Assembly (NCBI RefSeq): GCF_009711165.2 | Contig: NZ_WMID02000029.1 | Span: forward strand, 1-64,000 | Source of the DNA: Flavobacterium sp. MC2016-06 | GTDB taxonomy: Bacteria > Bacteroidota > Bacteroidia > Flavobacteriales > Flavobacteriaceae | Length of the DNA: 64,000 nucleotides | Reading direction: 5' to 3' | In this document: positions 28,237 to 36,705 of the stretch, piece by piece | Position numbering within the stretch: position 1 is the first letter of the stretch | How the letters are laid out: each line of letters begins with the position of its first letter | Translations under genes and position numbers: made by a program | Notes under the pieces: model-generated | What the model saw: the letters and a program-made list of their open reading frames with translations, nothing else | What the model was told of the DNA's origin: nothing | The model's database searches: none

Positions 28237-29295
28237 TTAAAAAGCTCTTTTATACTGCCACGGAATTTCGATGTCAAAATCTAATTCTTTTGCAGCGTGA
28301 ATAGCAAAATAAGGATCACGCAAATGTTCTCTGGCTATAACAACTAAATCGGCTTGTTCAGTAGAAATAATTGCATTTGCTTGTTCTACTTCAGTAATCA
28401 TTCCGACAGCTCCAGTTAAAATTCCGCTTTGTTTTTTAATGGCGTCTGCAAACGGAACCTGATAACCTGAATAAACTTTATCCTTACTCACATTTGTAAA
28501 GCCACCGCCGGAAGCAGTTATAAAGTCAACACCATTTTCTTTCAATATTTTTGAAAGTGCAATACTGTCTTCCAAAATCCATGCATCTTCTGTTTCGATA
28601 TAATCAACCGCAGAAATTCGAGCTAATAAAGGCATTCCCTCAGGAATTACGTTTCTTATTTCCTGAACGGTCTCAACCAAAAAACGGATTCTGTTTTCAA
28701 AGCTTCCGCCATATTCATCTTTACGTTTATTGATTACCGCCGAATAAAATTGATGAAATAAATAGCCATGTCCAGCATGTAACTCAATCGTATCAAATCC
28801 TGCTTCGATTGCTCGTAATGTTGCTTTAACAAAATTAGTTTTAAGTTCCTGAATTTCGGAAATCGTTAATTCCTGTGCAATTACTCCATGAAAATCCGCT
28901 GGGGAAGAAGATTTTACAATCCAGCCGCCTTCCTCAAGAGTTAGAGGTTTCATGCGTTCGTTTGGATGTTTAAGACTTCCTTTTCCACCAGAATGCCATA
29001 ATTGGATTCCGATTTTAGCATCTTGCTCGTGAACGAAATCTACAATATTTTTCCAAGCCTTTTTTTGTTCATCATTCCAAATTCCTACGTCAGATAATGT
29101 TGCTAATCCTTCGGGAGCAACTGCCGTACATTCGGTAAGAATTAATCCGGCTCCTCCAACAGCACGGCTTCCTAAATGTACTAAATGCCAATTGTTAGGT
29201 ATTCCGTTTGTTGCGCTGTATTGCTGCATAGGAGATAATGCAATCCTGTTTTTTAGAGTAAGATTGCGAAGTGTTATTGGTGTGAATAAATTCAT
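28237..29295 (-). CDS. namA: old yellow enzyme family NADH:flavin oxidoreductase (YqjM/NamA-like)
   Basis: A 352-residue FMN-dependent ene-reductase. Features are the N-terminal LFTPITLRNLTLKNRIALSPM, the substrate-binding IELHAGHGYLFHQFYS (the H-x-x-H pair), DEYGGSFENRIRF and the C-terminal ADLVVIAREHLRDPYFA. It is the right length for the thermophilic-like YqjM subclass, but the cysteine that follows SPM in YqjM (SPMCQYS-type) is a glutamine here (SPMQQYSA), which should alter the flavin redox potential. It lies 12 bases downstream of the hybrid kinase gene, so it may be expressed with it. Confidence 0.9.
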   Translation of the reverse strand: MNLFTPITLRNLTLKNRIALSPMQQYSATNGIPNNWHLVHLGSRAVGGAGLILTECTAVAPEGLATLSDVGIWNDEQKKAWKNIVDFVHEQDAKIGIQLWHSGGKGSLKHPNERMKPLTLEEGGWIVKSSSPADFHGVIAQELTISEIQELKTNFVKATLRAIEAGFDTIELHAGHGYLFHQFYSAVINKRKDEYGGSFENRIRFLVETVQEIRNVIPEGMPLLARISAVDYIETEDAWILEDSIALSKILKENGVDFITASGGGFTNVSKDKVYSGYQVPFADAIKKQSGILTGAVGMITEVEQANAIISTEQADLVVIAREHLRDPYFAIHAAKELDFDIEIPWQYKRAF

Positions 29296-29307
29296 TTTCT
29301 TATTTTT

Positions 29308-31515
29308 TTACAGTGATTTTGAGAATATTTCTGCTTCTGAAATAGCCTGTGTAATAATAGTATTTACTTGATTTAAAGTATCTTCGATTAAAGTACTCTT
29401 CTCATCGGTCCTTTCAAGAATTTCAAGTTTTTCTTTTAAAATAGGCAGTAAACCCATTATTGCAATAGTAGAGAGTAAATCGTGAGATCTTAGTTTTACA
29501 ATCTTAAAATCTTGGTTTTGATAAGCCGTTATAAGCTCTTGCAAATGGCTGGGTGTGTTATTGATAAATTGGCTGGTGACTTTTTGTTCAAAAGCTTTAT
29601 TGTCGCCACTTATAGACTGCATATAAGTAAGATCGATGTATTGAAAAGCGGAGGTTGTTACTTCATCTTTACTTCCTTCTAGTTTTTCTTCTTTCAATCC
29701 GAAATTAGAAATTAGTTTAAAAAGTTCCTCTTCTTTTATAGGTTTAGAGATGTATTCGTTCATACCTCGGCTGAGACATTTTTCTCTTTCGCCAGGTAGA
29801 GCATGAGCAGTCATAGCAATGATAGGAATATCTAATTTTAATATTTCACGAATCTGCTGGGTTGCAGTATATCCGTCCATTTGCGGCATCTGTAAATCCA
29901 TTAGAACAAGATCACAATCTGTTTTTCTAAGATATTCAACCGCTTCTAATCCGTTTGATGCCATGTCAAAACTAACATTCCATTGCAATAATAAGTGCTG
30001 CATTAGACTTTGATTGATAGCATTGTCATCGACAACTAAAACCCGTAAAGCCTTATTGGATATGTCTTTATAATAATTAACATTTACAGCAGGTATTGAA
30101 TTAAGTTGTTGTTTTGCGATGCCGTAAGGAATGTGGAAATTAAAAACAGCTCCTTTTCCTTGTTCACTGCTCACTTCGATATCGCCATTTTGCAATGCAA
30201 TTAATTTTTTTACAATAGATAAGCCTAATCCAGTTCCTCCATAATTTCGAGTTGTGGAGTCTTCACCTTGATTGAATCTTTCAAAAATTTCGTCTAGTTT
30301 ATCTTTATCAATTCCAATTCCTGTATCTGTAATTTTGAAACCAAGGATGACTTCATTTTCATTTTGTTGTTTATTGTAAACCTCAATACTTACCGTTCCT
30401 TTGTGCGTAAATTTTATAGCATTTCCCAGTAGGTTTACCAATATCTGTGTAAGTCTTGTTGCATCGCCTACCAATGTATCAGGTATTGATGTTTCTACAC
30501 TGCTGGAGAAGGTTAATTTTTTTTCTTTTATTCGTTCTAAGAAAAGGGTTTCTACAGAGTTTAATAATCCATTGATACTGAATATTCCGGGCGTGATACG
30601 CATCATTCCCGCTTCAATTTTTGAAAGATCAAGAATGTCATTAATGATCGTCATTAAATTTTCTCCCGAACTCTGAATAGAGGAAACGAATTCTGTTGAA
30701 GTTGCATCTAGAGGCCTTTTCTGTAACAAATTTGTAAATCCTAAAATACCGCTTAATGGAGTTCGGATTTCATGGCTCATATTGGCTAGAAAATTTTCTT
30801 TAGTTTGTGCTGCAATGGATGCTTTTTTCTCTGCAATATCCAATTCCTTGATAAGGAGATGTTGTCTTTTAAACTGGCGCATGATATGATAGCCAATAAC
30901 TGCACCGCTTACAACTAATAAGATCAATAAAGAAATGTCGTAAAGTCTCGCTCTTTCTCCCATTTCCTGACTCAAATTACGGAGTTCAACCATGTGTAAT
31001 TGACGCTTATGATAAATTTTGGACGTTATATCAGTAATCTCATTAGAAACGATTCTTGCTTGCGGATTGGCTATTGAGCTCTTGTCATCCATATTTCCTA
31101 AAGAGTCATAACGATGAAGCAGTTTTCCTTTAGTCACCATTTTGTCTTTTGCAAGAACTCCAAGTCTTTGTATTAATTTTTCTTCTTCAATATCTGAGTT
31201 ATCTATGGATAGTGAATCTAGAAAATTTCTAATCTGCTTAATCTTTTGATCAATGCCTTCCAAATGTGTTGTGTCATTGGTTGCAATAGAAGCCCTTATT
31301 CTGCTTTCAACTCCCAGAATATCGCGGTCAATTTCTCTTAAATGATTGCTTGAACGCAATTCTTCTAAAAGCGTATTATTATTTCGGATGAGCGCTTTAG
31401 TATTTTTGGCTGAATTAATTTGTACAGCTATCAATAATATACTGCACAAAATAAAACTGCTTATTATAAAATAGCTAAAGCGTTTGTTGCCCATAACAGT
31501 AGACGTATTTATCAT
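29308..31515 (-). CDS. hybrid sensor histidine kinase with receiver and HPt domains
   Basis: A 735-residue membrane sensor. Membrane helices lie at about 13-32 and 192-210, enclosing a ~160-residue helical periplasmic sensor without a recognisable ligand pocket. The HisKA dimer follows with MSHEIRTPLSG (phospho-acceptor His248), then the ATPase domain (LLGNAIKFTH, ITDTGIGID, GGTGLGLSIV). A receiver domain has Asp540 (LVLMDLQMPQMDGY), and an HPt-like helical bundle closes the protein (VKLRSHDLLSTIAIMGL). A full phosphorelay is therefore within one chain. A LytTR response regulator is encoded 80 bases upstream and is the probable output. Confidence 0.93.
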   Translation of the reverse strand: MINTSTVMGNKRFSYFIISSFILCSILLIAVQINSAKNTKALIRNNNTLLEELRSSNHLREIDRDILGVESRIRASIATNDTTHLEGIDQKIKQIRNFLDSLSIDNSDIEEEKLIQRLGVLAKDKMVTKGKLLHRYDSLGNMDDKSSIANPQARIVSNEITDITSKIYHKRQLHMVELRNLSQEMGERARLYDISLLILLVVSGAVIGYHIMRQFKRQHLLIKELDIAEKKASIAAQTKENFLANMSHEIRTPLSGILGFTNLLQKRPLDATSTEFVSSIQSSGENLMTIINDILDLSKIEAGMMRITPGIFSINGLLNSVETLFLERIKEKKLTFSSSVETSIPDTLVGDATRLTQILVNLLGNAIKFTHKGTVSIEVYNKQQNENEVILGFKITDTGIGIDKDKLDEIFERFNQGEDSTTRNYGGTGLGLSIVKKLIALQNGDIEVSSEQGKGAVFNFHIPYGIAKQQLNSIPAVNVNYYKDISNKALRVLVVDDNAINQSLMQHLLLQWNVSFDMASNGLEAVEYLRKTDCDLVLMDLQMPQMDGYTATQQIREILKLDIPIIAMTAHALPGEREKCLSRGMNEYISKPIKEEELFKLISNFGLKEEKLEGSKDEVTTSAFQYIDLTYMQSISGDNKAFEQKVTSQFINNTPSHLQELITAYQNQDFKIVKLRSHDLLSTIAIMGLLPILKEKLEILERTDEKSTLIEDTLNQVNTIITQAISEAEIFSKSL

Positions 31516-31595
31516 AAGTATAATGTAAAATTGTGTTATCTTAATTTAATAAGACAGGATTGAAGAAGTCTACTCAACAGACAAATAAAATGTCA

Positions 31596-32291
31596 TTAAA
31601 AAACATTCATTCTTATATTAAGTGCCTTGCGGTACGCATCAGCAACAGGAATAAATTTTTTATTAATCATAATGCCGCCATCTTGTAAAGTGTCGATTTT
31701 ACCAATAGAAACGATATAGGATCGGTGTACTCTAATGAAATCATCTTTCGGCAAACGTTCTTCAGCTACCTTCATCTTGCCGTGTATGGCAAACATTTTT
31801 TCTTTAGTGTAAAACTTTACATAATCGCCCATTGCTTCGGCATAAAAAATATCATCCAGCTTTAAGCGTCTTGTAATGTTAGAATCTCTGACGAATAAAA
31901 ATTCTTCTTTATTAAACTGTAGATTTTCTTTTCGACTCTCAATAATTGCTTGCGCCTTACTAACCGCTTGTAAAAATCTTGCAGGAATAACAGGTTTTAA
32001 GATATAATCTGCAATATTCAATTCAAAAGCTTCCAGTGCATATTCCTTTTTAGAAGATGTAAAAATGACAATGATATCTTTACCTGATAAATTTTTTGTC
32101 AATTCGATTCCTGTCATCTCGGGCATTTCAATATCCAAAAATATTAAGTCTACATGATTTTCTTGTAAATGAAGATAAGCCTCAATAGCGTTAGAATATT
32201 CATTTACAATAGTAAGATTCGGAATTTGTTTTGCCAAATGCGACAAAGTGGTTCTTGCAATATCATTGTCATCAACAATTAACGCTTTCAT
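31596..32291 (-). CDS. LytTR-family DNA-binding response regulator
   Basis: A 231-residue response regulator. The receiver domain (1-120) has the acidic pair Asp7-Asp8 and phospho-acceptor Asp53 (LIFLDIEMPEMTG), with switch residues near VIFTSSKKEYALEAF and the conserved lysine in YILKPV. The C-terminal LytTR domain (about 135-231) shows LDDIFYAEAMGDYVKFYT and FIRVHRSYIVSIGKID. It is promoter-proximal to the hybrid kinase and probably controls the kinase-OYE-monooxygenase run. Confidence 0.93.
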   Translation of the reverse strand: MKALIVDDNDIARTTLSHLAKQIPNLTIVNEYSNAIEAYLHLQENHVDLIFLDIEMPEMTGIELTKNLSGKDIIVIFTSSKKEYALEAFELNIADYILKPVIPARFLQAVSKAQAIIESRKENLQFNKEEFLFVRDSNITRRLKLDDIFYAEAMGDYVKFYTKEKMFAIHGKMKVAEERLPKDDFIRVHRSYIVSIGKIDTLQDGGIMINKKFIPVADAYRKALNIRMNVF

Positions 32292-32360
32292 GGTAGTTTA
32301 TTTATGATTTATCACAAATATACTTATTTCGTTGATTTATTTATAAAGTTTTAAGACGTA

Positions 32361-32834
32361 TTATCTGAAATAAGAACGGATCATCCAAGCCATTTCTTCG
32401 TGCGTTTCTAATAACCCTGTAATAAAGTCACTAGAACCATAATCTTTGTATTCTTCGGCAAAAGGAGTAATGTTACCACGTAGAAATTCGATAATACTTT
32501 CGTGATCCTGTAATAGATCTTTCATGTAGCCTAAACCATCATTTGTTCTCTCACTGTATTCAGTAAGATGAGTAAGTTCTTGATAAATTTTCATTGTAGC
32601 AGGAGCATAGTGTCCAATTTTACGCATACGTTCAGCAACACTGTCAATTACTTCATCTAATTGTTTGTAATGATTTTCAAAAAAGATGTGATTGGCATGA
32701 AAATTATCTCCAGTAACATTCCAATGAGCATTTCGGGTTTTAACGTAAAGTACAAATTCATCGGCTAATAATTTTGCTAATTCATTAGCAACAGCTTCAG
32801 TGTTTTTTTCTGTAATTCCAATTTTTGCTTTCAT
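32361..32834 (-). CDS. dps: Dps-family DNA-binding ferritin-like protein
   Basis: A 157-residue Dps that stores iron and shields DNA during starvation and peroxide stress. The dimer-interface ferroxidase residues are in VKTRNAHWNVTGDNFHANHIFFENHYKQLDEVIDSVAERMRKIG, given here by its key points: the His of HWNV, the Asp of QLDE and the acidic residues of the following helix. The length is standard. It stands alone on the minus strand. Its promoter region carries a 25-bp element shared with the peroxiredoxin gene. Confidence 0.95.
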   Translation of the reverse strand: MKAKIGITEKNTEAVANELAKLLADEFVLYVKTRNAHWNVTGDNFHANHIFFENHYKQLDEVIDSVAERMRKIGHYAPATMKIYQELTHLTEYSERTNDGLGYMKDLLQDHESIIEFLRGNITPFAEEYKDYGSSDFITGLLETHEEMAWMIRSYFR

Positions 32835-32876
32835 AATCTAAGGTTTTAGTTTTTTAATAGTTATTTACTTTTCTTA

Positions 32877-32944
32877 TGTAAAGGTCTATAGAAAGCTTAT
32901 AAATGTTATTCAGATTTAGTTGAATAGGCAAAATGAGTCGTTGA
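32877..32944 (-). promoter_or_regulatory. dps promoter region with the element shared with peroxiredoxin
   Basis: Bases 32920-32944 differ from 27484-27508 at only three positions. A TGTAAAG box at 32877-32883 lies at exactly the same distance (37 bases) as in the peroxiredoxin promoter. The element starts 86 bases from the dps start codon (91 in the other promoter). The remaining sequence to the insertion sequence at 33147 shows no gene. Confidence 0.6.
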
Positions 32945-33146
32945 AAAGAGATAACGAGTATTTGCATAGCAGTTGGTTTTTACCTTAATCATCACAGTTC
33001 TTTTTTATATTACTGTTTTAGCGGTAAATCGGCCTCGTTATACGAGTATAATTTTGATACTAGCTGCTATTTATGATTATTTACTGCTGAAGCGATAAAA
33101 TTGGCGATTAGGTACTAAACAAATCTTTTTTACTATTGAAAAAAGG

Positions 33147-33918
33147 GGTTTTGTCGCATCTGCAAATAACTTTTACCTTTAAAGATTTAAAACTCATCAA
33201 ATGAATACTAAAGGTTATTGTTATCCTAAGTCTATTATTCTTCAAGCGGTTTATTTTAAATTAAGATTTACATTGAGTTACAGGGATGTCGAAGAAATAA
33301 TGAAAATGCGTGGAATACAAGTGGATCATTCTACAATTCAGCGCTGGGTATTTAAATTTACTCCATTGATAGAATCACAGATGAACAAGAGAAAAGGTAG
33401 AGTGGGAGCGAGCTGGCGAATGGATGAAACTTATATAAAGGTAAAAGGTATCTGGTGTTATTTATATCGGGCGGTTGATAAGTTTGGCAATACAGTTGAT
33501 TTTCTTCTGACCAGAAAAAGAAATAGAATGAGTGCCCAGTCTTTTCTAATTAAGGCAATAAATAATAACTGTCGACCGACGGTAATAAATCTAGACAAAA
33601 GCGGCTCGAACATAAATGCTATAAGAGTTTACAATAAACGCTCTTTTTCAAATATCAAGATTCGACAATGTAAATATCTAAACAATATAGTTGAACAGGA
33701 CCATCGCTTTATTAAATGGAGAATACAAAATAGTTTGGGTTTCAAAAGTTTTGAATCTGCCAAAAGAACCTTGGGAGGAATTGAAGTTGTACACATGTTG
33801 AGGAAAAATCAGATGCTTAAGCCAGGCACAACTATGTTTAAATCATTTTGTAAATTGGCAGCATAATTTTCAGCTCTGCAATTTCTTTATATTTTTATAT
33901 CGTAGATGCGACAGAACC
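33147..33918 (+). mobile_element. IS6-type insertion sequence, copy 1 (772 bp)
   Basis: The element is bounded by inverted ends GGTTTTGTCGCATCTGCAAA (left) and, reversed, GGTTCTGTCGCATCTA (right), and encodes one transposase. Length is identical to the copies at 44565 and 54645. The 8-base flanks (AAAAAAGG and AAATAAAG) are similar but not a perfect target duplication. The right side abuts a truncated gene, which suggests deletion or recombination next to the element. Confidence 0.9.
33201..33866 (+). CDS. IS6-family transposase (copy 1)
   Basis: A 221-residue DDE transposase of the IS6/IS26 type. The N-terminal zinc/helix-turn-helix-like part (YRDVEEIMKMRGIQVDHSTIQ) is followed by the DDE residues in WRMDETYIKVKG (D), INLDKSGSN (D) and NIVEQDHRFIKWR (E). 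The frame is intact. About 17-20 residues differ from the two other copies by eye, so these are not recent duplicates. Confidence 0.93.
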   Translation: MNTKGYCYPKSIILQAVYFKLRFTLSYRDVEEIMKMRGIQVDHSTIQRWVFKFTPLIESQMNKRKGRVGASWRMDETYIKVKGIWCYLYRAVDKFGNTVDFLLTRKRNRMSAQSFLIKAINNNCRPTVINLDKSGSNINAIRVYNKRSFSNIKIRQCKYLNNIVEQDHRFIKWRIQNSLGFKSFESAKRTLGGIEVVHMLRKNQMLKPGTTMFKSFCKLAA

Positions 33919-34112
33919 AAATAAAGTTTAAAGTAAAAATTTTAGATCCAAGAGTAGTATTGGAAAAAGAGGTAATTTTTCAAGTTACTGTAATGGATGT
34001 AGACGAAGGAATTATTTGGCCGGTTGGAGGAGGTTTAGGATTTTATTCATGGGAACCAATTCCGCCTCCTACGGGAAGCTTGTTAAAAAATATTCCATTT
34101 AATTTGACCTAA
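33919..34112 (+). pseudogene. C-terminal fragment of an unknown gene cut by IS copy 1
   Basis: About 64 codons remain in frame from the end of the insertion sequence, ending NIPFNLT. The visible part (LEKEVIFQVTVMDVDEG, WPVGGGLGFYSWEPIPPP) does not match a family I recognise. A start codon at 33906 lies inside the IS right end and would produce a hybrid MRQNQ-led peptide. It stops 4 bases before the following lipoprotein gene, so the two probably formed one operon before truncation. Confidence 0.6.
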
Positions 34113-34116
34113 CGTT

Positions 34117-35193
34117 ATGAATAAATCTATTTTATTTTCGCGAAATCTATTTTTTTTAGTTTTTATAAGTCTTTTTTGTTTTGCTTGTCAAAACGATGAT
34201 CTTGTGCCAAATGATGAAATTATTGAACTAAAGATTTTTGATGCCAATAATAAAGAGATTACCGAGATCATTGGGGATGGAGAAACGATTGTAAACCTTG
34301 AAGTTACCGTACCTAAAAATGCAGGTGATAACTATCGAACTGTGACTTTTAAAAAATCAGGCGGGGTTTTCACCACTAGTGCAGATGCCAGTATAACCAA
34401 ACAACTAGACCATGATGGAAAAGTGACTGTACAATTGAAAGTCCCTTTAAGTAATGAGCCTCTTTTTGTGTCTGTTGAGATAGGGGGGACCGGTAAGATA
34501 TTCAGTGATGAAAAAGTAATAAAACTTATTGGTGTTGATCAAATAATAGGTTTAAAATTGCTTGATGGCGAGGGTAAAGAATTAACAGGTAAAATTAAAG
34601 CCGACGGCAGGACGACTTTGTTGGTGCAGGCTACTGTTTTAAATAATACTTCTGTATTTAGACAGGTTACTTTTAATGTTTCCAGTGGTGCGTTTCAAAA
34701 TAATAGCAGTCTTGAAACAACAAAAGGCATCAATAGTAAAAATGAGGCAATAGTAAGTTTCAAAGTGCCGCAGGAAGTGGGCAATTTGTATTTTTCCTCC
34801 ACAGTAGGAAGTAGTTCAAAATACTATGATGAATTAGTTTTGGCTTTAGAACGTGCCTATGCCGATAAATTAATTATTGAACCCGCTACAATTTCTATGG
34901 ATAAAGCACAACCGAATTCCTTAAAAGTTGTCTTAACCAGAAATGAAGGCAGTGTGAGTATCGGCACTTCTGCGAGTTTTGAAGCCTTTCAAACAATAGC
35001 TGGTGTTGAAAAGAAAGTGGGAAGATTTACAGGTCTGGCAAACAGCAGAACCAATTCTGCTGGTGAAATTAACGTAAACTTTTATGCTGACACAAATGAT
35101 ATTACTGCTGATATACCAGTTACTATAAGAGTTAAAACACAGAATGATGCGGGTAATGATGTAGTAAGCACTGCTGATCTTACAATTAAATAA
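34117..35193 (+). CDS. surface lipoprotein with repeated Ig-like (invasin/Big-1-like) domains
   Basis: A 358-residue lipoprotein (lipobox CFAC, Cys24). After a short acidic linker, two homologous ~100-residue beta domains follow: one from about 37 (IIELKIFDANNKEITEIIGDG) and one from about 140 (IIGLKLLDGEGKELTGKIKADG). Each has a GxFxxxxx strand and an LKVP- or FKVP-type end. A third, more diverged domain covers about 247-358 (ADKLIIEPATISMDKAQPNS). Such domains usually form adhesive or spacer stalks. No enzymatic motif is seen. A terminator follows. Confidence 0.75.
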   Translation: MNKSILFSRNLFFLVFISLFCFACQNDDLVPNDEIIELKIFDANNKEITEIIGDGETIVNLEVTVPKNAGDNYRTVTFKKSGGVFTTSADASITKQLDHDGKVTVQLKVPLSNEPLFVSVEIGGTGKIFSDEKVIKLIGVDQIIGLKLLDGEGKELTGKIKADGRTTLLVQATVLNNTSVFRQVTFNVSSGAFQNNSSLETTKGINSKNEAIVSFKVPQEVGNLYFSSTVGSSSKYYDELVLALERAYADKLIIEPATISMDKAQPNSLKVVLTRNEGSVSIGTSASFEAFQTIAGVEKKVGRFTGLANSRTNSAGEINVNFYADTNDITADIPVTIRVKTQNDAGNDVVSTADLTIK

Positions 35194-35251
35194 CAGTTTA
35201 GATAAATTGAGTAAACTGATAAATATTTGTTTATCAATTGAACTAAATATG

Positions 35252-35286
35252 ATAGTTTCATTGTAAAATGAAACTATTTTTTTTTC
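35252..35286 (+). terminator. terminator after the Ig-like lipoprotein gene
   Basis: ATAGTTTCAT pairs perfectly with ATGAAACTAT around a six-base loop and is followed directly by a run of about ten T. Confidence 0.85.
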
Positions 35287-35515
35287 CTCGGCTCAAAATC
35301 GACTTTAAAGAATCTGACAACAATGGAAACTTTATAATAAATCATTACTATCAAATTATTGTACGATTTGGAAGCAAGTTTAGCAAAGCTCTCTATAAAC
35401 GAGCTTGAAAGACCTAAATAAAGCAAACAATATATAGGCACGAGATCTTTCAAGTATGCTACGAATGTGCAACAAGCTTTTGAGTATTACTAATTGTAAG
35501 TTATGTGAAAAAAGA

Positions 35516-35549
35516 AAACCCTGTAAATCTTTAGATTTTTACAGGGTTT
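35516..35549 (-). terminator. terminator of the left tRNA-Ser gene
   Basis: Read on the minus strand, AAACCCTGTAAA and its complement form a 12-bp-plus hairpin followed by TTTTCTTTTTT, about 45 bases downstream of the tRNA 3' end. Confidence 0.75.
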
Positions 35550-35591
35550 AATTTAAGACTTTCTTTTTACCTTAAGTTAAGGTTCATTTTG

Positions 35592-35676
35592 CGGAGGAAG
35601 AGGGATTCGAACCCCCGGACCTGTTACAGTCAACAGTTTTCAAGACTGCCGCATTCGACCGCTCTGCCATTCCTCC
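35592..35676 (-). tRNA. tRNA-Ser(UGA), left copy
   Basis: The minus strand gives an 85-nt serine tRNA: acceptor GGAGGAA pairing with TTCCTCC plus discriminator G, a D-arm with GCAGAGCGGTCGAATGC, an anticodon loop CTTGAAA (anticodon TGA), the long class II variable arm, and a T-arm with GGTTCGAATCC. It is nearly identical to the copy at 55931. The -7 box TATCTTTG lies 33 bases upstream. Confidence 0.95.
35598..35671. repeat. 74-bp direct repeat (within tRNA-Ser), left member
   Basis: This block is identical to 55937-56010. It covers almost the whole tRNA except the outer acceptor-stem positions, where a single base pair differs in a compensatory way. Confidence 0.9.
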
Positions 35677-35708
35677 AATATGATGCAATAATTTTCTCAT
35701 TGCGGGTG

Positions 35709-35716
35709 CAAAGATA
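35709..35716 (-). promoter_or_regulatory. -7 element of the left tRNA-Ser gene
   Basis: The minus strand reads TATCTTTG, a perfect TAnnTTTG match, 33 bases from the tRNA 5' end. The right tRNA gene has TATATTTG at the same distance. The sequence from here to 36705 has no coding signal; it holds a hairpin (35954-35982) and a short tandem repeat (36103-36140). Confidence 0.6.
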
Positions 35717-35953
35717 GAATGTTTTTTCAATTCTAGAAATTTTTTTGATAGTTTTATAAATGAAATATTTTGTATCTCAGTCTATAACTTAAATTTAGGG
35801 TGTTAACACCTTATAGCTCAGTAGCTCTAAAATCTAAAATTTACTAGTAAAAAAAATCTTATAATTTACTTACGCATTTATGTTTTTACTGATTCAATGC
35901 TATAAAAATATCGATCTATATTATTTTCTGTTCATCATTTTACGTGAATAGGT

Positions 35954-35982
35954 CAATTGTGTCCGCACTGCGGAAACAATTG
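35954..35982. repeat. 13-bp hairpin in gene-free DNA
   Basis: CAATTGTGTCCGC and GCGGAAACAATTG pair at 12 of 13 positions (one G-A mismatch) around a 3-base loop. It is the only GC-rich structure in this AT-rich stretch and has no T-run, so it is not a simple terminator. Confidence 0.5.
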
Positions 35983-36102
35983 TAAGTAATTGTAAATGTC
36001 TTTGCTATTTCTTGAAGTGCTGTTGGAGTATTAATATTAAAAACCATGGAACTTGTGCACACAGAATTATTTAAAATTAGTGTTTAGACCTTCTAAATTA
36101 TC

Positions 36103-36140
36103 AAAATTGGTGCTTAAAATTGGTGCTTAAAATTGGAGTT
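36103..36140. repeat. 13-bp tandem repeat
   Basis: AAAATTGGTGCTT occurs twice in a row (36103-36115 and 36116-36128) followed by a partial third copy (36129-36140); a diverged unit lies at 36073-36085. Confidence 0.7.
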
Positions 36141-36705
36141 AAGGATTGAGCAAGTTAACAATCAGATTGCTACGTTCACTCTTCAATTCGAACATTATTT
36201 TGGAAGAATTTGTTTTTATTTTTATCAGGATTATATATAAAGCAATACGCCAAGATTATGCCACAAAACTTTAATTATTGCTTTTACAACTTAAATTTAT
36301 TGAATTTCAAGGTACAGACTTGTAAAAAAACGCTATAATTCAATAATAAAATTACGGATTTTTAAATAAAGATAATAGAATTTAAATTTCAACTTTTAAG
36401 AAAAATAATAAAGGATTTCATTAAATATAAACTTTTTAAACAGCCTTAAGTTTTTTCGCAAAAATGGTATCAGCTTCAAAATTAACTTTTTAATTATGAA
36501 ACATATATAAAACAGGTATAAATACTCTTTTATCATTTCTTCTATATAAATAAATTTGTATAACTTCATATATATGCCTTACTCTTTACTTTTTTAACAC
36601 AAATTCTACAATAATAATACTCTTTCTGCAAGTCTTTAGAATTATTGCTAATTAATCAATAAGAAGAACTCTAATGTTTATTCTCCCTAACTCACTTTTT
36701 AAATC

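Noticed and set aside
36103..36140. Possible CRISPR-like repeat
   Set aside because: The units are directly tandem without spacers, and no cas genes are present in the window.
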